A stretch of DNA of 39,657 nt, taken from assembly GCA_900539945.1 (NCBI GenBank), contig UQDV01000024.1:1-39657 (forward strand), in the 5' to 3' direction. This stretch comes from an uncultured Faecalibacterium sp. GTDB taxonomy: Bacteria > Bacillota > Clostridia > Oscillospirales > Ruminococcaceae. Each line of letters starts with the position of its first letter. Position 1 is the first letter of the stretch. Position numbers and translations under genes: made by a program. The notes beneath the pieces are model-generated. The model ran no database searches, was not told where the DNA came from, and saw only the letters and a list, made by a program, of their open reading frames with translations. This document shows, one piece after another, positions 30,298 to 38,658 of the stretch.

Positions 30298-30438
30298 AAA
30301 CTCCTTCAGTCTCGTCGCTCTGCTCCTCGCCAGCTCCCTCAGGGAGGGAGCCTTTTGACAGAGAGGAAAACGTTCCGGTTTCGCCAAAGGCCCCATCTCC
30401 GAGGGGGCTGGCATCGTGCAGCGATGACTGGGGGAGTT
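30298..30438. repeat. Paired palindromic intergenic repeat (composite copy 2)
   Basis: A left unit (30298-30360) has CTCCCTCAGGGAGGGAG and a degraded outer hairpin. A right unit (30386-30438) is inverted and ends in GGGGGAGTT. The layout and the linker (GAGAGGAAAACG, compare GAGGGGAAACTT in copy 1) match 20727-20881. It occupies almost the whole gap between hflX and the acetyltransferase gene. Confidence 0.75.
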
Positions 30439-31033
30439 ATGCTGTCTCAAATGCTTTTCTCGTCAGCAGATAGCTCCGGCATTCCACCGGGGTGCCGTCG
30501 AATTTGTGGTAGACCGTGTTGTGGTGGTACACAAAGCCTGCTTTTTCCATCACCCGGCCGCTGGCGGGGTTGGCGGCGGCATGGCCGCAGGCCAGCCAGC
30601 GGCTGTCCGTGCGGGTGAACCAGTACGCCACGACGGCGCGGAGAGCCTCGGTGGTGAAGCCTTTGTTCCACCACTTCCGGCCGATGCAGTAGCCCGGCTC
30701 CCAGACGCCGTCGGTCAGGTCCAGCCCCGGCCACTCAGTCTTTTGCTGAGGCTCCCCCGGCAGGGAGTTGTACAGGCTGATGGAGCCGAACATCTGTCCG
30801 GTGGCCTTTTCCACCATGGCCCACTGGTAATAGTCCGGGTTGGGGTAGAGCAGTGCCCACGCGGCCAGCAGCTCCTGCGTTTCGGCGGGGCTTTTGTGGG
30901 GCTCCCAGCGCAGATAGCGGGTCACCTCCGGGTCGCTGGCCCAGTTGGCGTACATCTGCGGTGCATCCTCCGGCAGCAGGCGGCGCAGGAGCAGCCGCGG
31001 CGTTTCGATGTCTTGTGTGCCGGCATGGCGCAT
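30437..31033 (-). CDS. GNAT family N-acetyltransferase (RimJ/RimL-like)
   Basis: A 198-residue acetyltransferase that would use acetyl-CoA. 'DIETPRLLLRRLLPEDAPQM' opens the RimJ/RimL subgroup. 'WEPGYCIGRKWWNKGFTTEA' followed by 'RAVVAYWFT' forms motif A with the pyrophosphate-binding loop. 'AANPASGRVMEKAGFVYHHN' is motif B. The substrate is unknown; members acetylate protein N-termini, antibiotics or small amines. Start: the ATG at 31033 behind GGGAGGG. It is divergent from the methionine-synthesis gene at 31186. Confidence 0.9.
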   Translation of the reverse strand: MRHAGTQDIETPRLLLRRLLPEDAPQMYANWASDPEVTRYLRWEPHKSPAETQELLAAWALLYPNPDYYQWAMVEKATGQMFGSISLYNSLPGEPQQKTEWPGLDLTDGVWEPGYCIGRKWWNKGFTTEALRAVVAYWFTRTDSRWLACGHAAANPASGRVMEKAGFVYHHNTVYHKFDGTPVECRSYLLTRKAFETA

Positions 31034-31185
31034 GGCACATCCCTCCCTCATTCCATAAAGTATGCATAGGATAGCACAAAAACGGCGTTCCTGCAAGCGG
31101 CCGGGGCAGAAAACCCTTGACCGGACGCCCGTTCTGCATTAAACTGAAAGCCAAGTGCTTTTGTAGGAAAAGGAGAACCACCACC

Positions 31186-32973
31186 ATGAGCGATGTACGC
31201 ACGCTGCTGAAAAAACGCCCGCTGCTGTTCGACGGCGGCATGGGCACCTATTATAAAGGAGCCCCCGGCCGGGAATGCGAACAGGCAAACCGGCTGGACC
31301 CGGAGGGCATCCGGGCGGTCCACCGCGCCTATCTGGCGGCGGGAGCCGATGCCATCAAGACGAATACCTTCGGCCTGCCCCGCATGGCGGCGGCTCAGGA
31401 CCCGGAGTGGGAGGCACTGGCCGACGCAGGCTGGAGGCTGGCGGCAGAGGCAGCGGCCGGGACGGACGCCGCCGTGTTTGCCGACCTTGGCCCCGCCCCG
31501 GATACCGAGGGCCTGTCGGCGGCCCAGGTGTACACGGCGGTGGTGCGACGGTTTGCCGCCCTGGGGGCAAAGAACTACCTGTTCGAGACCCTGAGCAGCG
31601 ACATCGGTGTTCTGGATGCCGTGCGCGCTTTGCGTGAGACGGTGCCGGATGCCTTTGTGCAGGTGTCCTTTGCGGTGCTGCCGGACGGCTACACCCGCGA
31701 GGGTCAGCACTGCCGGGCGCTGGTGCGCCGCATGGCGGACAGCGGCCTTGTGGATGCCGTGGGCCTGAACTGTGTGTCGGCACCGGGCGCCATGCGCACG
31801 CTGGTGCAGCAGCTGGGGAGTGTGGGCATCCCACTGTCGGTCATGCCCAACGCAGGCTATCCGGTGGTCACCCGCACCCAGGTGCAGTACCGGGGCAAGC
31901 CGGACTATTTTGCCTCCGAGCTGGCCCGGCTGGCCGCTGAGGGGGTGCGCATCCTGGGCGGCTGCTGCGGCACCACCCCGGCCCACATCGCGGCCCTGCG
32001 CAAGGCACTGGATGCCCTGCCGGAGGGGCTGCCCATCGTCCCGGCGGCACAGATCTCCACCGTTTCCCGTCCGGAAGTGGAAACCGATGACGCCTTCCTG
32101 CGCAAGCTGCGGTCCGGCAAAAAGGTGATCGCCGTGGAGCTGGACTCCCCCAAGGACGCCGACCTGACCGCCTATCTGGAAGGGGCGCGCCGCCTGCAGG
32201 CTGCCGGCACCGACCTGATGACCGTGGCCGACTGCCCCATCGCACGGGCGCGCATGGATTCCTCGCTGGTGGCCTGCCGGGTGCACCGGGAGCTGGGCCT
32301 GCCCACCCTGCCCCACATGACCTGCCGCGACCGCAACCTGAACGCCACCAAGGCATTGCTGCTGGGCCTGTACGCCGAGGGGGTGCGGGAGGTGCTGGCC
32401 ATCACCGGTGACCCCATCCCCTCCGCCGAGCGGGACGAGGTGAAGAGCGTGTATCAGTTCAACTCCCGCAAGCTGGCCCAATACATCGTGTCGCTGGCCG
32501 GGGAGGGCCGGGAGATGCCCTCGCCCCTGACCGTGTTCGGCGCGCTGAACCTGAATGCCCGCAACTTTGACGTGGAGCTGCGCCGCGCCGTGGAAAAGCT
32601 GGAAAACGGCATGACCGGCTTCCTCACCCAGCCGGTTCTGTCGGAGCAGGCTGTGCAGAACCTGCAGCAGGCCCGGCAGACCCTTGGCCCGGAGGCAAAG
32701 ATCCTGGCCGGCATCCTGCCGGTGGTGAGCCAGCGCAACGCCATCTTTATGGAAAATGAGGTCAACGGCATCCATGTGGACGCCGCCATCATCGACCGCT
32801 TTGCCGGGCTGGACCGTGCCGCCGGGGAGGAACTGGGCATCGAGATCTCGGTGCAGGCGGCAAAAGCGGCCCTGCCCTATGCGGATGGATTTTACCTGAT
32901 GACCCCCTTCAACCGGGTGGCCCTGATGGAGCGGCTCATCGCCCGCCTGAAGGAAGAAGCAATAAAGGATTGA
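31186..32973 (+). CDS. Fused homocysteine S-methyltransferase / methylenetetrahydrofolate reductase
   Basis: A 595-residue two-domain protein. Residues 1 to about 290 are a homocysteine S-methyltransferase: 'LLFDGGMGTYY' at the start, then zinc ligands Cys196 ('VGLNCVSAPG') and Cys260/Cys261 ('ILGGCCGTTPAHI'). Residues about 310-595 are a MetF-type TIM barrel: 'VIAVELDSPKDADL', 'LPHMTCRDRN', 'VLAITGDPIP' and 'KILAGILPVVSQRNAIFMEN'. This is the YitJ-type fusion that links one-carbon supply to methionine synthesis. Start: the ATG at 31186 behind AAGGAG. The stop codon forms part of the -35 of the valS promoter. Confidence 0.93.
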   Translation: MSDVRTLLKKRPLLFDGGMGTYYKGAPGRECEQANRLDPEGIRAVHRAYLAAGADAIKTNTFGLPRMAAAQDPEWEALADAGWRLAAEAAAGTDAAVFADLGPAPDTEGLSAAQVYTAVVRRFAALGAKNYLFETLSSDIGVLDAVRALRETVPDAFVQVSFAVLPDGYTREGQHCRALVRRMADSGLVDAVGLNCVSAPGAMRTLVQQLGSVGIPLSVMPNAGYPVVTRTQVQYRGKPDYFASELARLAAEGVRILGGCCGTTPAHIAALRKALDALPEGLPIVPAAQISTVSRPEVETDDAFLRKLRSGKKVIAVELDSPKDADLTAYLEGARRLQAAGTDLMTVADCPIARARMDSSLVACRVHRELGLPTLPHMTCRDRNLNATKALLLGLYAEGVREVLAITGDPIPSAERDEVKSVYQFNSRKLAQYIVSLAGEGREMPSPLTVFGALNLNARNFDVELRRAVEKLENGMTGFLTQPVLSEQAVQNLQQARQTLGPEAKILAGILPVVSQRNAIFMENEVNGIHVDAAIIDRFAGLDRAAGEELGIEISVQAAKAALPYADGFYLMTPFNRVALMERLIARLKEEAIKD

Positions 32974-32998
32974 CAAATCGCACAAAAAACGCTATATT
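32970..32998 (+). promoter_or_regulatory. valS promoter
   Basis: TTGACA (32970-32975), 17 bases, TATATT (32993-32998). The TGA stop of the preceding gene (32971-32973) is inside the -35 box. Transcription would start near 33005. Confidence 0.85.
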
Positions 32999-33004
32999 CT
33001 TTCT

Positions 33005-33260
33005 ATAAATGCAATGAGAAAGAGTGCGCGCTGTTTTTGCCGTTCAGAGAGCCGGAGCCCTGCTGCGAATCCGGTACGGCCGTGCGGTGTGCTGTCGCTT
33101 TTGAGCAGGAGCGGTGAGCCGGAAGGGTAGCCGCTTTCGGGCCGGTCCCACGTTATCGGGACAACAAGCGGCACGGGAAGCATTCCCGTGCAATTTGGGT
33201 GGTACCGCGGTTATGTTTTTACAAGCCGTCCCATGGAACGTTCCGTGGGGCGGCTTTTTG
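33005..33260 (+). promoter_or_regulatory. T-box leader of valS
   Basis: A T-box riboswitch of about 255 bases. The conserved T-box GGGTGGTACCGCGG lies at 33197-33210, after a perfect GCACGGGAA/TTCCCGTGC stem (33171-33191). A Stem I region with an AGAGAG motif (near 33039) precedes it. The terminator AAGCCGTCCCATGGAAC/GTTCCGTGGGGCGGCTT with T-run (33223-33259) competes with the antiterminator. A GTC at 33094-33096 is the probable valine specifier, judged by position only. Uncharged tRNA-Val would stabilise the antiterminator and switch on valS. Confidence 0.9.
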
Positions 33261-33293
33261 CGTCCCACTTCATCACAATTTTGGGAGGACACC

Positions 33294-35999
33294 ATGAAAG
33301 AACTCGCAAAACAGTACGATCCCAGCCAGGTGGAAGACCGCATCTACCAGTTCTGGCTGGACGGCGGCTACTTCCACACGAAGGCCGACCCCGACAAGAA
33401 ACCCTACACCATCGTTATGCCCCCTCCGAACGTCACCGGCCAGCTGCACATGGGCCACGCCGTGGACAACACCATGCAGGACATCCTGATCCGCACCAAG
33501 CGGATGCAGGGCTACGCTGCCCTGTGGGTGCCCGGCACCGACCACGCTTCCATTGCCACCGAAGCCAAGGTGGTGGAGGCCATGCGTCAGGAGGGCCTGA
33601 CCAAGGAGATGGTGGGCCGCGACGGCTTCCTGGAGCGCGCCTGGGCCTGGAAGACCAAGTACGGCAACCGCATCGTCAGCCAGTTGAAAAAGCTGGGCAG
33701 CAGCTGCGACTGGGACCGGGAGCGCTTCACTATGGACGAGGGCTGCTCCGAGGCCGTCAAGGAAGTGTTTGTGCGCCTGTACGACCAGGGCCTGATCTAC
33801 CGCGGCAACCGCATGGTCAACTGGTGCCCGCACTGCAACACCTCCATTTCGGATGCCGAGGTGGAGTACGAGGAGAAGGACGGCAGCTTCTGGCACCTGC
33901 TGTACCCGGTCAAGGAGACCGGCGAGATGCTGGAGCTGGCCACCACCCGCCCGGAGACCATGCTGGGCGATACCGCTGTGGCCATCAACGGCGAGGACCC
34001 CCGGTACGCCCATCTCCACGGCTGCCATGTGGTGCTGCCCCTGCTGAACAAGGAGATCCCCATCGTCTGCGACGAGCACGCCGACATGACCAAGGGCACC
34101 GGTGTCGTGAAGATCACCCCGGCCCACGACCCCAACGACTTTGAGGTCGGCCTGCGCCATGACCTGCCCATCGTGCGCGTGTTCACCTACGACGGCCACA
34201 TGACCGGTGCCGCCGACAAGGCTGCCGCCGATGCCCTGTTCGCCTCCGGCAAGAACACCATCAACGAGCCCGAAGTGCTGGACTGCGGCAAGTATGCCGG
34301 TATGACCACCCTGGAGGCCCGCAAGGCCATCCTGGCCGACCTGAAAGAGGGCGGCTTCCTGAAGGAGATCGAGCCCCTGAAGCACGAAGTCGGCACCTGC
34401 TACCGCTGCCACTCCACCATCGAGCCCATGGTGTCCAAGCAGTGGTTCGTGAAGATGGAGCCGCTGGCAAAGCCTGCCATCGAGAGCGTGGAAAAGGGCG
34501 AGATCAAGTTCGTGCCCGAGCGCTTTACCAAGAACTATATGAACTGGATGAAGGGTACCCGCGACTGGTGCATCAGCCGTCAGCTGTGGTGGGGCCATCA
34601 GATTCCGGCCTGGTACTGCGATGACTGCGGCGAGACCGTCGTGGCCAAGACCGCACCCTGCACCTGCCCCAAGTGCGGCGGCAGCAAGCTCACCCAGGAC
34701 CCCGACACGCTGGACACCTGGTTCAGCTCGGCCCTGTGGCCCTTCAGCACCCTGGGCTGGCCCAACGAGGACAGCGAGGACCTGAAGTATTTCTACCCCA
34801 CCAACACCCTCGTCACCGGCTACGATATCATCGGCTTCTGGGTCAGCCGCATGATCTTCTCCGGTCTTGCTTACACCGGCAAGGCACCCTTCAGCACCGT
34901 GTGCATCCACGGCATCGTCCGCGACAGCCAGGGCCGCAAGATGTCCAAGAGCCTGGGCAACGGCATCGACCCGCTGGAAGTCATTGCCCAGTACGGTGCC
35001 GACGCCCTGCGCTTCATGCTGGTGGATGGTTCCACCCCCGGCAACGACATGCGCTATATCGAAAAGAAGGTGGAGGCTGCCCGCAACTTTGCCAATAAAC
35101 TGTGGAACGCCACCCGCTTTGTGCTGATGAACCTGCCCGAGGACTTTGAGCCGGGCCTGCCCAGCGAGGACAAGCTGGACATGAGCGACAAGTGGGTGTT
35201 GACCAAGCTGAATCAGGTGGCCGGTGCCATGACCGACAACCTCGACCACTACGAGATGGGTCTGGCCGCTGCCAAGATCAACAGCTTCATCTGGGATGTA
35301 TACTGCGACTGGTTCATCGAGATCGCAAAGCCCCGCCTGAACTCTGGCGACGCCGAGCAGGCCGACACCGCACGCCGCGTGCTGGTGTATGTGCTGGACA
35401 AGGCCCTCAAGCTGCTGCATCCCTTTATGCCCTTCATCACCGAGGAGCTGTATCAGGCCCTGCCCGGCTCCGGCGAGAGCATCATGATCCAGAGCTGGCC
35501 CACCTTCGACGAGGCTCACAACTGGGCCGCCGAGGAGGAAGCCTTTGAAAAGGTGATGGACTACATCAAGGCCGTGCGTACCATGCGCACCGAGATGAAC
35601 GTCCACCCGGCCAAAAAGACCAGCATGATCATCGAGACCGCCGACGCTGCCCCGTTCCGGAACGCACAGGTCTATCTGGCCAAGTTTGCCTTTGCCACCG
35701 ATGTGACCTTTACCGAGAAGTACGAGGGCAGCACCGACGGCATGGTGCAGGTGTCCACCCACGCCGCCCGCGGCTTCATCCCCATGATGGAGCTGATCGA
35801 CCGGGAAAAGGAGCTGGCCCGCCTGAACAAGGAAAAGGTCAAGGCCGAAAAGGAACTGGCCATGTTCGGCAACCAGCTGGCCAACCCCAAGTTCGTGGAG
35901 CGTGCCCCGGCGGCTCTGGTGGAGGATATCCGCGCCAAGTACGCCAAGAGCCAGGACAAGCTGGCCAACATCGAGCAGAGCATCCAGGCTCTGGGTTAA
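33294..35999 (+). CDS. valS: Valyl-tRNA synthetase
   Basis: A 901-residue class I ValRS. The HIGH motif is 'HMGH' (52-55, in 'PPPNVTGQLHMGHAVDN'). The editing CP1 domain follows ('ELATTRPETMLGDTAVAING'). KMSKS is present at 549-553 ('GRKMSKSLGNGIDPLEV'). The anticodon-binding domain and a C-terminal coiled-coil arm ('ELIDREKELARLNKEKVKAE') complete it. It charges tRNA-Val and removes mischarged threonine. Start: the ATG at 33294 with GGGAGG upstream; a longer in-frame reading would start inside the T-box and is rejected. The T-box leader controls it, and the VanZ-like gene follows after four bases. Confidence 0.97.
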   Translation: MKELAKQYDPSQVEDRIYQFWLDGGYFHTKADPDKKPYTIVMPPPNVTGQLHMGHAVDNTMQDILIRTKRMQGYAALWVPGTDHASIATEAKVVEAMRQEGLTKEMVGRDGFLERAWAWKTKYGNRIVSQLKKLGSSCDWDRERFTMDEGCSEAVKEVFVRLYDQGLIYRGNRMVNWCPHCNTSISDAEVEYEEKDGSFWHLLYPVKETGEMLELATTRPETMLGDTAVAINGEDPRYAHLHGCHVVLPLLNKEIPIVCDEHADMTKGTGVVKITPAHDPNDFEVGLRHDLPIVRVFTYDGHMTGAADKAAADALFASGKNTINEPEVLDCGKYAGMTTLEARKAILADLKEGGFLKEIEPLKHEVGTCYRCHSTIEPMVSKQWFVKMEPLAKPAIESVEKGEIKFVPERFTKNYMNWMKGTRDWCISRQLWWGHQIPAWYCDDCGETVVAKTAPCTCPKCGGSKLTQDPDTLDTWFSSALWPFSTLGWPNEDSEDLKYFYPTNTLVTGYDIIGFWVSRMIFSGLAYTGKAPFSTVCIHGIVRDSQGRKMSKSLGNGIDPLEVIAQYGADALRFMLVDGSTPGNDMRYIEKKVEAARNFANKLWNATRFVLMNLPEDFEPGLPSEDKLDMSDKWVLTKLNQVAGAMTDNLDHYEMGLAAAKINSFIWDVYCDWFIEIAKPRLNSGDAEQADTARRVLVYVLDKALKLLHPFMPFITEELYQALPGSGESIMIQSWPTFDEAHNWAAEEEAFEKVMDYIKAVRTMRTEMNVHPAKKTSMIIETADAAPFRNAQVYLAKFAFATDVTFTEKYEGSTDGMVQVSTHAARGFIPMMELIDREKELARLNKEKVKAEKELAMFGNQLANPKFVERAPAALVEDIRAKYAKSQDKLANIEQSIQALG

Positions 36000-36003
36000 T
36001 GCT

Positions 36004-36513
36004 GTGAGCAATTCAATCAAAAAGGAACAGCACCCGTCTCCGTGGCTGATCGCCGGGCGGGTGGTGTTTACGCTGGCCCTCATCGGCTGCATTGCGTTCA
36101 TCTTTTCCAATTCCATGAAGATCGCATCCGTTTCCAGCGTTTCCAGCGGCCGGGTGCTGCAGCTGCTGCAGGCGGTTCTGCGCCGTCTGGGCCATCCGGC
36201 CCTTGCCCAGCGCCTTACCATGCACATCGTGCGCAAGATGGCCCACTTCTGCGAGTATACGCTGGAGGGCTTTCTGCTCATGCTCTGCATACGGGTGTAC
36301 ACCCGGCGGTATGTCCGGCACATCAGCGTGCCCATGCTGGGCGGTGTGCTCACGGCCATGGCCGACGAGACGATCCAGATCTATTCCCCGGGCCGCAGCA
36401 GTCAGGTCACCGACGTCTGGCTGGACTCGGCCGGTGTGCTGGCCGGCATCCTGATCGCACTGGTCTTTATGGTCCTGTGCCGGATGCTGTTCCATCGTTG
36501 TAACAAGGAGTAA
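36004..36513 (+). CDS. VanZ-like family membrane protein
   Basis: A 169-residue VanZ-like protein with four likely membrane spans ('AGRVVFTLALIGCIAFIFSN' first). The family core is 'RKMAHFCEYTLEGFLLMLCI' and 'ADETIQIYSPGRSSQVTDVW' followed by 'LDSAGVLAGILIALVF'. VanZ confers low-level teicoplanin resistance in enterococci, but most chromosomal members have no known role, so resistance should not be assumed. Start: a GTG at 36004, four bases after valS; no strong ribosome binding site is visible, which suggests coupling to valS translation. The FolC-like gene follows after three bases. Confidence 0.82.
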   Translation: MSNSIKKEQHPSPWLIAGRVVFTLALIGCIAFIFSNSMKIASVSSVSSGRVLQLLQAVLRRLGHPALAQRLTMHIVRKMAHFCEYTLEGFLLMLCIRVYTRRYVRHISVPMLGGVLTAMADETIQIYSPGRSSQVTDVWLDSAGVLAGILIALVFMVLCRMLFHRCNKE

Positions 36514-36516
36514 CCA

Positions 36517-37782
36517 ATGACCATCGAACAGGCAAATTCTTACTTCGAGGCCCTGCCGGACGGCTTTGCCTCCACCGACCAGCTGCGCGCGGCCCTGCCG
36601 GCTTCTGCGCAGAAGGTGCAGTTCGTGGGCGTGGCCGGTACGGCGGGCAAGACCACCGTGGCGGCCCTGCTGGCAGCCACCCTGCGTGCGGCCGGCATCC
36701 ATGCCGGTCTGTACCATGCCGGTTGTGAGCCGCTGTCGGTCCGCGTCCGTGTGGACGGTGCCCCGGTGGACGAGGGTCTGCTCTGCCTGGCCGCAGAGGC
36801 ACAGGCAGCGGCGGAGCCCCTGCCGCAGGACGCCGCAGAGCTGGCAGCGGCCGCCTATGCCTTTGGCGAGGCCGGCTGTGCATTGGCTGTGGTGGAGCTG
36901 CCGGACGCCGGTCTGGCAGAGGCTCTGCCCCAGATGCCGGTGTGCGCCGTCACCTCTGTGGGCCCCGACGGCGTGAGCCGCTCGGTGGAGCGTCTGGCCG
37001 CACTGGCGGCCGGGGTCATGCGCAAGGGCTCCATCTGCGTCACCGCACCGGAGCAGCCCAAAGCGGTGCTCAGCGAACTCATCGTGGCCGCAGGCAAGTG
37101 CGACTGTGAGCTGGTGGTGCCGGACCCGGAGGACATCACCTTCCTGGAAGCGGAAAAGTTTGCCAGCAAGGTGGACTACGGCGGCTACACCGTGCCGCTG
37201 GCCTTCCTGGGCCGTCATGCGGCCGGGAACGCCGCCATGGCGGTGGAGCTGGCGCTGGCACTCTGCCGCAAGGGCTTCGACATCCCGGACGAGGCCATTC
37301 TGGACGGTCTGGCAGCGGTGGAAAACCGCAGCAGCATCCGGGTCATCTCCCAGCGCCCGCTGGTCATTCTGGACGCCTGCCGCACCCCGCAGCAGGCCTC
37401 TGCGCTGCTGCGCGTGCTCAACATGGCCAAGGTGCGCCATATGAGCGCTATCATCGGCCTGGCCGAGGAAGAGGGCGCCGAAGCCTTCTTCTCCGCACTG
37501 GAGACCGGCCTGACCCCGGAGGAGCAGAAAAAGGACAAGTCCACCATGCCCGGCATGAGCGACAACCCCTTTGATAAGGTCTACCTCGTCACCCCCACCG
37601 GCGGCGACGATGCCCTGACCGAGCGCCTGACCGAGAAGGCAAAGTTCCACTTTGACGCCGAGCTCTGCGCGACCCTGGCCGAAGCGGTGGAGCTGGCCCA
37701 CGCCAACACCCGCCGCGGTCTGCTGGTCTGCGGCAGCGAAGCCGCCGCGCTGGAAGCCGCCGCCCTGCTGGAAAACAGCTGA
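36517..37782 (+). CDS. Mur ligase/FolC-like protein with altered catalytic motifs
   Basis: A 421-residue protein laid out like folylpolyglutamate synthase (FolC), which commonly follows valS in Firmicutes. The P-loop 'GVAGTAGKTTVAALL' (38-47) has the Mur-type KTT ending where FolC has GTNGKGS. 'VTSVGPDGVSRSVERLAAL' stands where FolC has a conserved IxxIGxDH segment and lacks the His. 'PLVILDACRTPQQASALLRV' replaces the DGAHNP motif. 'GRHAAGNAAMAVELAL' keeps the central-domain shape. It may bind ATP but have lost or changed ligase activity. Start: the ATG at 36517 with AAGGAG upstream. Confidence 0.75.
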   Translation: MTIEQANSYFEALPDGFASTDQLRAALPASAQKVQFVGVAGTAGKTTVAALLAATLRAAGIHAGLYHAGCEPLSVRVRVDGAPVDEGLLCLAAEAQAAAEPLPQDAAELAAAAYAFGEAGCALAVVELPDAGLAEALPQMPVCAVTSVGPDGVSRSVERLAALAAGVMRKGSICVTAPEQPKAVLSELIVAAGKCDCELVVPDPEDITFLEAEKFASKVDYGGYTVPLAFLGRHAAGNAAMAVELALALCRKGFDIPDEAILDGLAAVENRSSIRVISQRPLVILDACRTPQQASALLRVLNMAKVRHMSAIIGLAEEEGAEAFFSALETGLTPEEQKKDKSTMPGMSDNPFDKVYLVTPTGGDDALTERLTEKAKFHFDAELCATLAEAVELAHANTRRGLLVCGSEAAALEAAALLENS

Positions 37783-37813
37783 GCGACACCCTTCCCTAAA
37801 AAATAAAATGAAG

Positions 37814-37850
37814 ATCCCGTACACTGAGACTATGTGTACGGGATTTTTTT
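37814..37850 (+). terminator. Terminator after the valS operon
   Basis: ATCCCGTACAC (37814-37824) pairs perfectly with GTGTACGGGAT (37834-37844), followed by seven T. It separates the valS operon from spoIIAA, which begins 25 bases later. Confidence 0.9.
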
Positions 37851-37875
37851 ATGAACAAAGGAGATGGACAAGGCA

Positions 37876-38193
37876 ATGGCAGCGGTACGTTTCAGCGCAG
37901 CAGGCGAGGTCCTGTATGCGTATCTTTCCGGCGAGGTGGACCACGATGCGGCCCAGAGTCTGCGCATCCAGCTGGACGATGCGCTGGTCAGCCGCACTCC
38001 GCAGACTCTTGTGTTGGATTTCAGCGGGGTAGGCTTTATGGATTCGTCCGGCATCGGACTGATCCTGGGGCGGCAGCGCAGCGCCCGCACCCTCGGCACC
38101 ACCCTGCAGATCCAGCATGCGCCCGCACAACTGCGCCGGGTGCTGCAGCTGGCCGGCATCCGGTGCACAGATGCATCCAAAACGGAGGAATGA
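37876..38193 (+). CDS. spoIIAA: Anti-sigma F factor antagonist SpoIIAA
   Basis: A 105-residue STAS-domain protein. 'LYAYLSGEVDHDAAQSLRIQ' and 'TLVLDFSGVGFMDSSGIGLI' match SpoIIAA, with the phosphorylated serine at 57 or 58 in 'MDSSG'. Unphosphorylated SpoIIAA binds SpoIIAB and frees sigma F; SpoIIAB phosphorylates it and SpoIIE reverses this. The C-terminus is about 10 residues shorter than in Bacillus. Start: the ATG at 37876 with AAAGGAG 12 bases upstream; the ATG at 37864 directly abuts that site and is less likely. It is the first gene of a three-gene operon. Confidence 0.93.
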   Translation: MAAVRFSAAGEVLYAYLSGEVDHDAAQSLRIQLDDALVSRTPQTLVLDFSGVGFMDSSGIGLILGRQRSARTLGTTLQIQHAPAQLRRVLQLAGIRCTDASKTEE

Positions 38194-38196
38194 CCC

Positions 38197-38637
38197 ATGA
38201 AAGCGGAAAACACCACAAAGATCCAGTTTGATTCCCTCAGCATCAACGAAGCCTACGCCCGCAGCGTCGTGGCGGCCTTTCTGGCCCGGTACGACCCCAC
38301 GGTGCCCCAGCTGGCAGACCTCAAGACCGCCGTATCCGAGGCGGTGACCAACTGCATCGTGCACGCCTACCCGGACCGCATCGGCCCGGTGACCCTCTGC
38401 GTGGCAGTCTATCCGGAGCGGGAGGTGCACATCACGGTCACGGACAAGGGGGTAGGCATCCCGGATGTCCCACAGGCCATGGAGCCGCTGTTCACCACCG
38501 GCAACCCGGAGGAGCGCTCCGGGCTAGGCTTTGCCGTGATGCAGAGCTTCATGGACCGGGTCAAAGTCACCTCACGGCCGGGTAAGGGCACCAAGGTGGT
38601 GCTGATCAAGCGGCTGTCTGCCCGCGCGTCTACATAA
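38197..38637 (+). CDS. spoIIAB: Anti-sigma F factor / serine kinase SpoIIAB
   Basis: A 146-residue GHKL-fold kinase. 'LKTAVSEAVTNCIVHAYPDR' (N box), 'HITVTDKGVGIPDVPQAMEP' (G1 box) and 'EERSGLGFAVMQSFMDRVKV' (G2 box) are all intact, so ATP binding is expected. It holds sigma F inactive and phosphorylates SpoIIAA. Start: the ATG at 38197, three bases after the spoIIAA stop, with CGGAGG at the end of that gene. The N-terminal 'TTKIQFDSLSINEAYARSVV' matches the sigma-contact region of family members. Confidence 0.95.
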   Translation: MKAENTTKIQFDSLSINEAYARSVVAAFLARYDPTVPQLADLKTAVSEAVTNCIVHAYPDRIGPVTLCVAVYPEREVHITVTDKGVGIPDVPQAMEPLFTTGNPEERSGLGFAVMQSFMDRVKVTSRPGKGTKVVLIKRLSARAST

Positions 38638-38658
38638 AAAGAAAGGCGGACAAGGCGT

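Noticed and set aside
33273..36359. A long minus-strand frame opposite valS
   Set aside because: Same artefact of codon bias; valS is certain and the antisense product resembles no protein family.
36004..36513. VanZ-like gene as a glycopeptide-resistance determinant
   Set aside because: No van ligase or regulator genes are nearby. Chromosomal VanZ-like proteins are widespread and mostly of unknown function.
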